Shown here: positions 23,691 to 30,072 of the stretch, in pieces
Layout: every line of letters begins with the position of its first letter
Position numbering within the stretch: the stretch's first letter is position 1
NCBI GenBank assembly: GCA_964482405.1
Contig: CAYZXH010000016.1
Span: forward strand, 1-30,072
DNA from: Zestomicrobium sp964482405
GTDB lineage: Archaea; Thermoproteota; Thermoprotei_A; Sulfolobales; NBVN01
Direction of reading: 5' to 3'
DNA: 30,072 bases
Position numbers and translations under genes: made by a program
Notes under the pieces: generated by a model
Databases searched by the model: none
Seen by the model: only the letters and a program-made list of their open reading frames with translations
What the model was told of the DNA's origin: nothing

Positions 23691-24050
23691 GTGAGTAGCG
23701 AGTTAAGAGAGAAAATAATTGAGGCTTTAAAGAATGTCTACGACCCGGAAATACCTATCAACATATGGGATCTAGGACTCGTGTACGACGTGAGAGTTGA
23801 TGATGAGGGAAATGTTTATGTCTTAATGACGCTAACAGCACCTGGATGCCCCCTAGCGAATACCCTAACAATCAACGTAGAAGACGTTATAAGAGGTGTT
23901 GACGGTGTGAATAACGTTACGGTAGAGTTAACCTTCAATCCTCCATGGAACCCTAAGAAGATGACGCCTGAAGGTAGAGAACTGTTTAAGAAATTATACG
24001 GCTACGACATAGTAGAGTATTGGGAGAACGTTTACGAGAAAAATCCTTGA
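23691..24050 (+). CDS. MIP18/DUF59 (SufT/PaaD-like) iron-sulfur assembly protein
   Basis: A cytoplasmic protein of about 119 residues. It has the family's DPEIPINIWDLGLVY motif (residues 18-32), the strand LMTLTAPGCPLA with the conserved Cys53, and the VNNVTVELTFNPPWNPKKMT ending. Relatives (SufT, the PaaD domain, eukaryotic MIP18/CIA2) help mature iron-sulfur proteins. GTG codons at 23682, 23685 and 23691 are all possible; AGGTGGT ends four bases before the last, so I take that. It lies alone, divergent from the regulator/flavin reductase pair. A divergent second member is encoded at 4343-4654. Confidence 0.92.
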   Translation: MSSELREKIIEALKNVYDPEIPINIWDLGLVYDVRVDDEGNVYVLMTLTAPGCPLANTLTINVEDVIRGVDGVNNVTVELTFNPPWNPKKMTPEGRELFKKLYGYDIVEYWENVYEKNP

Positions 24051-24071
24051 CCTCCTAAACCAAAAACTAAG

Positions 24072-24491
24072 CTATACTTGCTGAAGACCTGGCGTAGGGG
24101 TTTCTTGCCTTACCGGAGGCTTCCAAATAAGCCCAAGTATTCCTCCAATTAACCCTAGTATGAACCCTATGAAGAACCCGCCACCCACTATGAAGAGACT
24201 TAATATAGAGAAGACTAGCACTAAGATAGAACCGATTTTCACCTTACTAGGTTCTCCTGAGTAGATCATGACAGCACCAACTAATATTAAGATCCCGAAA
24301 ATCAAGCCGACAACACCGAAGATCGCGATTAAGGATCCTATTAGTTCTAGTGGATATGGTATCCCGGGCACGAGTTCCCCGCTTATAGAACTTACGAGAC
24401 CTGCAGCAACAAGCATCAATATACCTGTTAAGAGCACTAGTATTCCGCTAATCAACGATAAGACAAACGCAGCGGTAGGTCTCTCGCCCAT
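24072..24491 (-). CDS. Small four-helix membrane protein of unknown function
   Basis: A 139-residue protein with four hydrophobic segments (about residues 8-33, 46-76, 84-101 and 103-123) rich in Gly, Ile, Leu and Val, and a short charged C-terminal tail. The layout is like small DUF4064-type membrane proteins, but I cannot assign a function. ATG start with GGGGTG about eleven bases upstream. It converges with the MIP18 gene (21 bases between stops) and lies just after the aldehyde oxidoreductase gene on the same strand, separated by 83 bases that hold its own leader. Confidence 0.75.
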   Translation of the reverse strand: MGERPTAAFVLSLISGILVLLTGILMLVAAGLVSSISGELVPGIPYPLELIGSLIAIFGVVGLIFGILILVGAVMIYSGEPSKVKIGSILVLVFSILSLFIVGGGFFIGFILGLIGGILGLIWKPPVRQETPTPGLQQV

Positions 24492-24574
24492 TAAGATAAC
24501 ACCCCATTTATTTACTATGTTATTAAACTTAATAAGTTTTCTGAGCCGTCCTCATTACCGATAATGAGGTTGAA

Positions 24575-26353
24575 TTACGTGCTTAAAAGATCCAATATCT
24601 TTTCTTTGTAGTAATTGAGGGCTTCCCTCACGTAGTCTTCGCTTATGTTACCGAAAGGCGATGGCGTTTCGAAGATTCTCTTAGGTGGTTTGAGGTCTTC
24701 TGGACTATAACCTAGCCTTAGTTTAAGTTTGAGTTTCTCTTTGTAGATCTCGAGACCAAGTTTCCTCAGCTCTTCCTCACTCATCTTTAATCCGAGTGGT
24801 TCCAGAGCTCTTGAAACTGTGGAAGGCTTGTAAACGCCTCTTGAGAAGAAGCACACGACTAGGGAGGATAGAACCTGCCTCCAAGCCTCTTCCTCAATTA
24901 ACTCATCTATTAACTTTCTTGGTTGAGGGTATTCTTTGCCAACGTATTTCTGGTCTATTGAGTATCCGGCGTTGTCTAGGTGGCTGTGTCTAAGCCCTAT
25001 TAAATAACCTATGTGTGCTCCAGGCCCCGTATGATAACCCGGCATCTCATTACCTCCGAACACTAACGCGAATTCCGAACCACCATAGACTTCCGAAGCC
25101 TTCTTGAGGCCCATAGCTAACGTCTTGTAGAAGTTATTTGGTTGCGTAACTAAGTATTTAACCATCTCTATGTATGTCTTCCAATCACCCCACTCAGGCC
25201 TTACTATCGTGTCTTTCTCGCTAATCAATCCCTTCTTGAAAGCTTCGGTAGACCAGGCTAGCACGACCCCAGTACTCATAGCGTCAAGACCCACCACATC
25301 AACCTCCTCTATAAGTCTGAGTAAGCCCTCCCTATCTTTAATCCCTAACATGGTGCCAAGAGCGTATATGGGCTCGTAATCGTATCCTATATATCTGGTA
25401 GTATAGAAGTATTTCTCGTGCGGGTATCTCTCTCTTATGACCGCTATGTGAATACAGGCTACAGGGCAGTGAGCGCATGCAACCCTCCTAGCTAGTGAGT
25501 ACTCAGCGAAGGCCTCACCACTCACTTCCTCAGCACCTTCGAAAACATTGGACGTTAAGTTTCTGGTAGGTAGTCCCCTAATCTTGTTGAGAGGTAGCAC
25601 GTTGACCGGGGTTCCTAAGTCATGGTATTTCTGCATCGCCGGACTCTTGGTGATCTCATCAAATAATTCCTTGTAGACCTTCCTATAATCGGATATGTCA
25701 GCTACCGGGATATCCCTCTTCCCACCCACTACTATCGCCTTAAGCTTTTTGGCTCCCCAGACAGCTCCTAAGCCTAACCTACCGAAATGCCTATACGTCT
25801 CGAGAATGACTGACGCGTACCTAACTAGCATCTCTCCTGCTTTACCGATCCTCATTATAGATCTTAACCCAGGCCATGGCTCCCTCTCTCTCAAAACCTT
25901 ACCTATGGTTAGAGAACTCCTCACGCCCCATAAAGCGCTGGCGTCCTTGAACTCCACCTTACCGTCATGAATCGATAAGTACACAGGAGTCTCACTCCCT
26001 CCTTTTATGACTATCGCGCCGAACCCTGCCATTCTTATAGCTACCGGAGCTCTCCCACCGGCGTGAGACTCGCCTAAGTTGCCTGTCAGAGGAGACTTAA
26101 ACATCGCCACTACCTTGGAGGCGGTGGGGTAAACCCCCGTGAAGACCCCCACAGCCAGTACGACAACGTTTTCAGGGCTGAGCGGGTCTACCTCAGGGTT
26201 TAACTCTTCTTTAAGTAGCTGTGTAGCGACTCCAGTCCCTCCTAAGTACTTAGTAAATAACTCAGGCCTGCTCTTAATCCAGAAAATCTTTCTGGTCAAG
26301 TCTATGTAGAGCACCTTACTCAAGGCTTCATCAATTACCGCGCGTGCGCTCAT
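24575..26353 (-). CDS. Tungsten-type aldehyde:ferredoxin oxidoreductase family enzyme
   Basis: A cytoplasmic enzyme of about 592 residues of the AOR family. Members hold a tungsto-bispterin and a [4Fe-4S] cluster and oxidise aldehydes to acids with ferredoxin. Cluster ligands are the C293-x2-C296-x3-C300 set (CAHCPVAC) and Cys501 (VVCFFS). The N-terminal domain shows KYLGGTGVATQLL and SPLTGNLGESHAGGRAP, and the first pterin motif is DVVGLDAMSTG (from 352). The second pterin motif, usually DxxGxC, is degenerate (SSLVVC). ATG 26353 overlaps the ferredoxin stop (TGATG) behind GAGGAGG. Cotranscribed with a four-cluster ferredoxin, as in WOR5/YdhV-like systems. Substrate unknown. Confidence 0.93.
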   Translation of the reverse strand: MSARAVIDEALSKVLYIDLTRKIFWIKSRPELFTKYLGGTGVATQLLKEELNPEVDPLSPENVVVLAVGVFTGVYPTASKVVAMFKSPLTGNLGESHAGGRAPVAIRMAGFGAIVIKGGSETPVYLSIHDGKVEFKDASALWGVRSSLTIGKVLREREPWPGLRSIMRIGKAGEMLVRYASVILETYRHFGRLGLGAVWGAKKLKAIVVGGKRDIPVADISDYRKVYKELFDEITKSPAMQKYHDLGTPVNVLPLNKIRGLPTRNLTSNVFEGAEEVSGEAFAEYSLARRVACAHCPVACIHIAVIRERYPHEKYFYTTRYIGYDYEPIYALGTMLGIKDREGLLRLIEEVDVVGLDAMSTGVVLAWSTEAFKKGLISEKDTIVRPEWGDWKTYIEMVKYLVTQPNNFYKTLAMGLKKASEVYGGSEFALVFGGNEMPGYHTGPGAHIGYLIGLRHSHLDNAGYSIDQKYVGKEYPQPRKLIDELIEEEAWRQVLSSLVVCFFSRGVYKPSTVSRALEPLGLKMSEEELRKLGLEIYKEKLKLKLRLGYSPEDLKPPKRIFETPSPFGNISEDYVREALNYYKEKILDLLST

Positions 26354-26793
26354 CAAGAATCAACCTCCTCAAGTGCTAAGACTCCGTAAGGGCAGAAATC
26401 AACGCAGTAACCACAGTAAGTACATATGACCGGCTTATTTAGGTAGACATTCCACTGAACAGCTCCGAAAGGACACGCACTCCTGCAATTACCGCACCCA
26501 ATACATAGGTTAGGATTCAGTATGACGCCACCACCCCTCCTCAAGAGAAGAGCTTTAGTAGGACATACCTTAGCACAAGACGGATCCTTACACGCCCTAC
26601 AAACTATGACTGAGAACCCTCTCTCAACACCGCCCACGCTCCTCACGTGAATCGCTGTGTAACCCAGTCCCGCGTCAACGTACCTACGCGAGCAGGCGAA
26701 CATACAGGACATGCAGCCAACGCAGAGGTCTGGATCTACAACAACAAGCCTCTTAAGTTTAGTTTTGGGGATAGTACTCAAGCATTTCACCAA
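26353..26793 (-). CDS. Four-cluster [4Fe-4S] ferredoxin, electron partner of the AOR enzyme
   Basis: A 146-residue polyferredoxin with sixteen cysteines in four groups: C24/27/30/34, C65/68/73/77, C97/100/103/107 and C124/127/130/134. Each ends in or near Cys-Pro, the classic cluster pattern. This is the arrangement of ferredoxin-like subunits paired with AOR-family enzymes such as WOR5 and YdhV. There is no signal peptide. The start is TTG 26793 or the adjacent GTG 26790; a TATA box about 24 bases upstream indicates a leaderless message. Its stop overlaps the AOR start, so the two are made together. It probably carries electrons between the tungsten site and soluble ferredoxin or another acceptor. 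Confidence 0.94.
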   Translation of the reverse strand: MVKCLSTIPKTKLKRLVVVDPDLCVGCMSCMFACSRRYVDAGLGYTAIHVRSVGGVERGFSVIVCRACKDPSCAKVCPTKALLLRRGGGVILNPNLCIGCGNCRSACPFGAVQWNVYLNKPVICTYCGYCVDFCPYGVLALEEVDS

Positions 26794-26810
26794 TATCTAA
26801 TATCCAAAGA

Positions 26811-26822
26811 TAATTTTAAACG
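26811..26822 (-). promoter_or_regulatory. TATA box of the ferredoxin-AOR operon
   Basis: The minus strand reads CGTTTAAAATTA, centred about 24 bases before the start codon, as expected for a leaderless transcript. It shares the 126-base spacer with the promoter of the divergent ABC importer. Confidence 0.5.
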
Positions 26823-26876
26823 TAATACGGTTTTTCAAGCATGATGTAAATAAACTCATTTACTAATAAGGTAAAA

Positions 26877-26887
26877 ACTTATAAATA
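26877..26887 (+). promoter_or_regulatory. TATA box of the NMT1-type ABC importer operon
   Basis: ACTTATAAATA lies about 45 bases before the preferred ATG at 26929, giving a leader of roughly 20 bases containing GGTGA. Confidence 0.45.
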
Positions 26888-26928
26888 GTTAAATAAAGTG
26901 ATTTACGATGGCGTGAGCGGTGACGATC

Positions 26929-27870
26929 ATGATGAGGAGAAACACAGGAATTATGCTCGTGACCATCGTAGCGATTATAACGATAATGTTAACAACGTAT
27001 TTGACTACTCAATCCCCAACTCAAGCAAGTGTTTCTTTAGGGGTAGAATTCAACGCGCACGCTACTCCCTTTTTCGTATTATTTGATGAAAAGAGTTTTG
27101 AAGAGAATAACGTCAACGTGACTAAAACACTACTGTTTAGAACTGGTATGGAGTTAGCGGCAGGAGTTGCTAGGGGGGACGTAATTGCTGGGCAGGCTTG
27201 CTTGGGACCCATAATAATGATGGTGGATAAAGGAATCCCGATTAAAATAATTGGTAAGGTACATGACGGCGGTTTCGCTCTCGTTGTCAATCCAAACGTA
27301 ATTAAAGACTTGAAGGATCTTAGTGGTCAAATAATTTACACGCCTGGTCCTGGAACACAGTCTTACTTCCTCGCACTAAAGATGCAAGAAAAGTATAACT
27401 TAAGCTTCTCAGAGATTAAGTCTCTGCCGCCTCAGGAGATACTTGCGGGCCTTATAGGAGGGTCCATAACAGCAGCTATCCTACCAAAACCGTATCCTGA
27501 GGTAGCTGAGTCGTATGGTTTAAAGATACTGCTTGAAGGCGCTGATGTCTGGCCTGATATGCCAGGAAGTTATATCTTCGTTACGCCTGAATATCTTGAG
27601 AAGAATCCTCAGGTTGTTAGGCAAATAGTTAAGCTGGTTGAGAGTGAAGTACATAAACTCTTGAGTGATCCTTCATACGCTGCCGCAAGCGTTGCTAGAT
27701 GGTTAGGGATAAGCGAAGACGTTGCCATAAAAGCTATTCAAAGTATTCAATGGAGCACGGAGTTGGACGTTCAGCAAATTCAAGAATACATAGATTTCCT
27801 TTACTCTAATGGTGTGATTCGTGAGAGGTATGACGCGAGCTCTCTCGTGGTGGAGGTGCAGGATACTTGA
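26929..27870 (+). CDS. NitT/TauT (NMT1-like) ABC transporter substrate-binding protein
   Basis: An extracellular binding protein of about 313 residues, anchored by an N-terminal hydrophobic helix (GIMLVTIVAIITIMLTTYL). The two-lobed fold is indicated by SVSLGVEFNAHATPFFVLFDEKSFEE, ELAAGVARGDVIAGQACLGP and LKDLSGQIIYTPGPGTQSYF, typical of NMT1/SsuA-like proteins that bind sulfonates, nitrate, thiamine precursors and similar small molecules. The GTG at 26920 is possible, but GGTGA precedes ATG 26929. The permease gene overlaps its stop by four bases (TTGA). Divergent from the tungsten-enzyme operon, which hints that the ligand may be tungstate/molybdate or an enzyme substrate. Confidence 0.87.
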   Translation: MMRRNTGIMLVTIVAIITIMLTTYLTTQSPTQASVSLGVEFNAHATPFFVLFDEKSFEENNVNVTKTLLFRTGMELAAGVARGDVIAGQACLGPIIMMVDKGIPIKIIGKVHDGGFALVVNPNVIKDLKDLSGQIIYTPGPGTQSYFLALKMQEKYNLSFSEIKSLPPQEILAGLIGGSITAAILPKPYPEVAESYGLKILLEGADVWPDMPGSYIFVTPEYLEKNPQVVRQIVKLVESEVHKLLSDPSYAAASVARWLGISEDVAIKAIQSIQWSTELDVQQIQEYIDFLYSNGVIRERYDASSLVVEVQDT

Positions 27871-28622
27871 AGATAGAGAAGGTTGTTTTATCTCTACTTA
27901 TTTTCTTCTTATTATGGGAGTTTGCGGGCAGGATTAATATTTACCCGCAATATATTTTCCCACCATTTAGTCGCGTGATAGAGTCTTTTAGAGATATCGA
28001 GTATTTACGCACCGTCTTCGAGAATGCTGGACTCACACTAATTAGAGCTGGGTTAGGCTTTGTTTTAGGGACCGTCGTCGGTGTGGTTCTAGGGTTCGTT
28101 TTTGTGGGATTAAGATTGATTGAGTATGCGCAGCCAATAGCTACTATCTTCTTCGTCACACCTTCAGTAGCGTGGATTCCATTATTGATTTTGTGGGTTG
28201 GTTTAGAGCCTCTGAAATTGCCTGTAGCCGCAGCTTTCACCTGCACTTTCCCGCCGATACTCTACGGTATCATGAGCTCTAGCAGGACGGTAGACAGGGA
28301 TCAGATAGAGGTTGCTTCTACTCTCGGTGCTGATTCCTGGACTATTCTTAGGGAAATCGTCATGCCCGTGACTTTCCTCAAGCTCTTACCCATAGTGAAG
28401 ACTGAAGCAATAATGGTCTGGAAAACAACGATCGTGGTTGAGATGGTGGCTTTATCATCAGGTTTAGGATACCTACTACTCAAGTATTCTTTGATTATAG
28501 ACGTACAGCATATCCTATCAACAATACTAGTACTATCCTTGATTATGGTGTGCGTTATTGAGTTAATAGATAATTTAGAGAAGAGAGTCGCCTTAAAGTG
28601 GGTTGGTGAGCAGCGTTGGTAA
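27867..28622 (+). CDS. NitT/TauT (SsuC-like) ABC transporter permease
   Basis: A 251-residue permease with about six hydrophobic segments. It shows the family's FPPFSRVIESF opening, GLTLIRAGLGFVLGTVVGVVLG, TPSVAWIPLLILWVGL and the coupling (EAA-like) region IEVASTLGADSWTILREIVMP. The TTG start overlaps the binding-protein stop and follows GGAGGTG by about seven bases. Its 3' end overlaps the ATPase gene by seven bases. Presumably a homodimer in the membrane serving the NMT1-type binding protein. Confidence 0.92.
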   Translation: MKIEKVVLSLLIFFLLWEFAGRINIYPQYIFPPFSRVIESFRDIEYLRTVFENAGLTLIRAGLGFVLGTVVGVVLGFVFVGLRLIEYAQPIATIFFVTPSVAWIPLLILWVGLEPLKLPVAAAFTCTFPPILYGIMSSSRTVDRDQIEVASTLGADSWTILREIVMPVTFLKLLPIVKTEAIMVWKTTIVVEMVALSSGLGYLLLKYSLIIDVQHILSTILVLSLIMVCVIELIDNLEKRVALKWVGEQRW

Positions 28623-29632
28623 GAGTTTTGCTTAAGAATATCAGGAATTACGCTCTCCACGATATTACCGCGGAATTTTCTCAAGGAGAGCTTTCCACAA
28701 TTATAGGACCTAACGGTGCTGGGAAGACAACACTCCTTAAAGTGATGGCTGGGCTAGTCCCCTACGAGGGTCAAGTCTTTTTCGATGATAGAAACATGAA
28801 TGGGGTCCCCCCACATAAAAGAAACGTTCTTTACATACCTCAAAAAACCGGTTTATTCACACATATGAAGGTTCGCGATAACGTAGCTTTTTGTTTGAAG
28901 GTTAAGAAGATGAATGAGGAGTTAATCAATGAGAAAGTTAAATGGGCTTTGCAAAAATTATCTATTGAGCATCTCTCCGAAAGATATCCCTCCCAACTAA
29001 GTGGCGGGGAAGCTAAGAGGGTTGCGATTGCGAGAGCTTTAGTGTGTGGTGGCAACCCTCTTCTCTTAGATGAGCTTGAGTCAAGCTTAGACGCGGGTCT
29101 AAGAATTAACATATGTGAGGAGATACTGCGAATAGCTAAAGAGCTTAGCTTAACTCCTATAATAGTTACGCACGACCTAGAATGGGCTATGAGCAGGGCA
29201 GACAAGGTTTTTTTCTTATGGGAGGGGAGAATGCTTTACAGCGGACCCGCAAAAGATCTTGACCCCTCAACGATAGAGCCGAAAGCTCTGGCTTGGCTTG
29301 GGAGCGTCCTCGAAGTTGATGAAGTGAGAGTTAATGAGGGCGATTGTTATGCTCTCATAGAAAATCAGAGAATTCCTCTATATCCATGTGTTGAAACGAG
29401 ATCCGAGGTTAAGAAAGTATATATTTCCCCAAACAACGCTTGGATAAACACACACGGTAAAATACAGGGAAGAGTCATAGACAAGGTAAAGCTTAACGAC
29501 GTTGAAAGAGTGTTAATTAGTACGAGCAATGGAATCATAATCGCTAGGAACACTTACTCCTCATTAACTACCGGGGAAAACGTCCGTATTAGAATATCTG
29601 GTGCTGTCCCGCTGAAGGATAGGTCTCACTGA
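28616..29632 (+). CDS. ABC transporter ATPase with MOP/TOBE-like C-terminal domain
   Basis: A 338-residue cytoplasmic ATPase. The ABC domain (about 1-215) has Walker A GPNGAGKTT (31-39), signature LSGGEAKR (from 128), Walker B NPLLLDE (to Glu153) and His186. The usual D-E-P after Walker B is DEL, a mild change. Residues about 235-335 form an extra domain with VYISPNNAWINTH, GRVIDKVKLNDVERVLI and TTGENVRIRISGAVPL, resembling the MOP/TOBE regulatory tails of ModC/WtpC and sugar importers. Tails of this kind are unusual on SsuB/TauB-type ATPases and could sense an oxyanion. TTG start with GGTGAG six bases upstream, overlapping the permease stop. Confidence 0.9.
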   Translation: MVRVLLKNIRNYALHDITAEFSQGELSTIIGPNGAGKTTLLKVMAGLVPYEGQVFFDDRNMNGVPPHKRNVLYIPQKTGLFTHMKVRDNVAFCLKVKKMNEELINEKVKWALQKLSIEHLSERYPSQLSGGEAKRVAIARALVCGGNPLLLDELESSLDAGLRINICEEILRIAKELSLTPIIVTHDLEWAMSRADKVFFLWEGRMLYSGPAKDLDPSTIEPKALAWLGSVLEVDEVRVNEGDCYALIENQRIPLYPCVETRSEVKKVYISPNNAWINTHGKIQGRVIDKVKLNDVERVLISTSNGIIIARNTYSSLTTGENVRIRISGAVPLKDRSH

Positions 29633-29716
29633 CCTCCTGTACGTAACTTAACGTTTAAAGAGCAGTAGCTTAGGGTGGATCTGAGACTACTGGATTTTCT
29701 CTATTACAACTGAAAG

Positions 29717-29736
29717 CCTCGTCCTTTAGGGCAGGG
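29717..29736 (+). repeat. Left-end hairpin of the IS605-like element
   Basis: Eight-base arms (29717-29724 and 29729-29736) pair around TTTA with two G-T pairs and one mismatch. The sequence closely mirrors the right-end hairpin at 30014-30033, as expected for subterminal structures recognised by a TnpA-type transposase. Confidence 0.6.
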
Positions 29737-29747
29737 ATGGTCGGAAA

Positions 29748-29757
29748 AGTTTATAAG
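29748..29757 (+). promoter_or_regulatory. TATA box inside the IS605-like element
   Basis: AGTTTATAAG directly follows the left-end hairpin, and would start transcription around 29775-29780. The transcript would run through every stem-loop to the right end. Confidence 0.5.
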
Positions 29758-29771
29758 CTCTGTATTCGGTG

Positions 29772-30072
29772 ATGTTCTTTATGACGATAATGTCGATGTT
29801 CGTGAGTCTCGGGAGCTACTCCCTAGCAACACTCAATACGCGAGCCAAACACATCAGGTTAGAATTATGCTCCCGAGACTATGATAGCTGGAACACCCAT
29901 AACCCCGAGTCTCTCGAAGGAGGGATAGGGGTAATGGGCCGGAGACCCAGCCCAGGATTAAATCTCCCAAAGCAGGGAGATGTAATCCCAAACCTCCTGG
30001 TCCTAAGGGGAAACCCCGCCCTTCAGGACGGGGAGGAGGTCAGGGTCGTAATATCTATTGGTTTCGCTTTGT
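29772..30072 (+). pseudogene. Open frame fused to a possible TnpB C-terminal tail, running off the window
   Basis: Starting at ATG 29772 (or 29781, 29790, 29796) a frame stays open to the end of the window. Its late part, RGNPALQDGEEVR, is encoded by the right-end hairpin and resembles tails of archaeal TnpB proteins translated through that hairpin. The earlier part shows no RuvC or zinc-finger motif. The frame may be a translated relic left by an internal deletion of tnpB, or merely lack stop codons because of the structured, G/C-rich RNA. Confidence 0.25.
29805..30033 (+). ncRNA. Candidate structured RNA of consecutive stem-loops (orphan reRNA/omegaRNA-like)
   Basis: Consecutive helices occupy nearly the whole segment: 29805-29816 with 29869-29880 (twelve perfect pairs), 29902-29906 with 29928-29932, 29935-29939 with 29950-29954, 29955-29968 with 29975-29988 (thirteen pairs and one mismatch around six bases), and 30014-30021 with 30026-30033. 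The second to fourth are almost end to end. A TATA box stands upstream. TnpB guide RNAs come from the 3' part of tnpB and the right end of the element, where this lies. No TnpB gene accompanies it, so any partner would have to be encoded elsewhere. Confidence 0.5.

Larger units (their letters stand above)
29704..30040 (+). mobile_element. Non-autonomous IS200/IS605 (TnpB)-like element with both end hairpins
   Basis: About 335 bases bounded by two imperfect hairpins typical of archaeal IS200/IS605 ends: 29717-29736 (CCTCGTCC-TTTA-GGGCAGGG) at the left and 30014-30033 (CCCCGCCC-TTCA-GGACGGGG), followed by GAGGAGGTCAGG, at the right. TTAC, a known target tetranucleotide for this family, lies just left at 29704-29707. 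Between the ends are a TATA box and a chain of stem-loops but no transposase, and no room for a TnpB of about 400 residues. I read this as a deletion derivative or MITE that keeps the sequences needed for mobility and for the guide-RNA-like transcript. The right end may extend a little past 30040. Confidence 0.6.

Noticed and set aside
28301..28684. Open frame of 127 codons on the minus strand across the permease/ATPase junction
   Set aside because: It overlaps two well-supported genes on the other strand and shows no recognisable domain.
1..30072. CRISPR array, tRNA or rRNA
   Set aside because: No regularly spaced direct repeats, tRNA-like GTTCGA loops or rRNA motifs were found on either strand by eye.

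Overview
The window looks like chromosome from a thermophilic or hyperthermophilic archaeon of the Thermoproteota (Crenarchaeota). The basis is tight packing of genes on both strands, frequent GTG and TTG starts, arginine written mostly as AGG/AGA, archaeal TATA boxes (often about 25 bases before the start, giving short or absent leaders), GGTG-type ribosome sites, a tungsten-type aldehyde:ferredoxin oxidoreductase, an M42 peptidase and IS200/IS605-style ends. I cannot name the genus from sequence alone.

Layout. Bases 1-374 hold no convincing gene but a promoter followed by a possible transposon (TnpB) tail with hairpins. Bases 375-6765 carry housekeeping and accessory genes: an M32 carboxypeptidase (-), an EamA transporter (+), a MATE exporter (-), a small divergent DUF59-like protein (-), an M42 aminopeptidase (+) and a dienelactone-hydrolase-like protein (+). 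Bases 6898-14871 form a one-direction block: a complete branched-chain-type (Liv) ABC importer, then a thiolase-fold KAS III-like protein, a family III CoA-transferase and an alpha/beta hydrolase. I read this as uptake plus CoA-level processing of an unknown organic acid. Bases 15028-21647 hold a MacB/LolD-type ABC ATPase, a 1197-residue repeat-bearing surface protein and a MacB-like permease in one minus-strand operon, facing a separate membrane-anchored exoprotein.

Bases 21745-24491 contain a lysine exporter (LysO) split into two consecutive genes, a coupled pair of HTH regulator and flavin reductase, a MIP18/DUF59 iron-sulfur assembly protein and a small four-helix membrane protein. Bases 24575-29632 hold a tungsten aldehyde:ferredoxin oxidoreductase with its four-cluster ferredoxin and, divergent from a shared 126-base spacer, an ABC importer (NMT1-like binding protein, SsuC-like permease, ATPase with a MOP/TOBE-like tail).

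The last 370 bases contain the most unusual item. An IS200/IS605-like left hairpin next to TTAC, a promoter, a chain of nearly contiguous stem-loops and a right-end hairpin appear with no room for a transposase or a full TnpB. This suggests a non-autonomous element or orphan guide-RNA-like (omega/reRNA) locus. No CRISPR array, rRNA or tRNA was seen.
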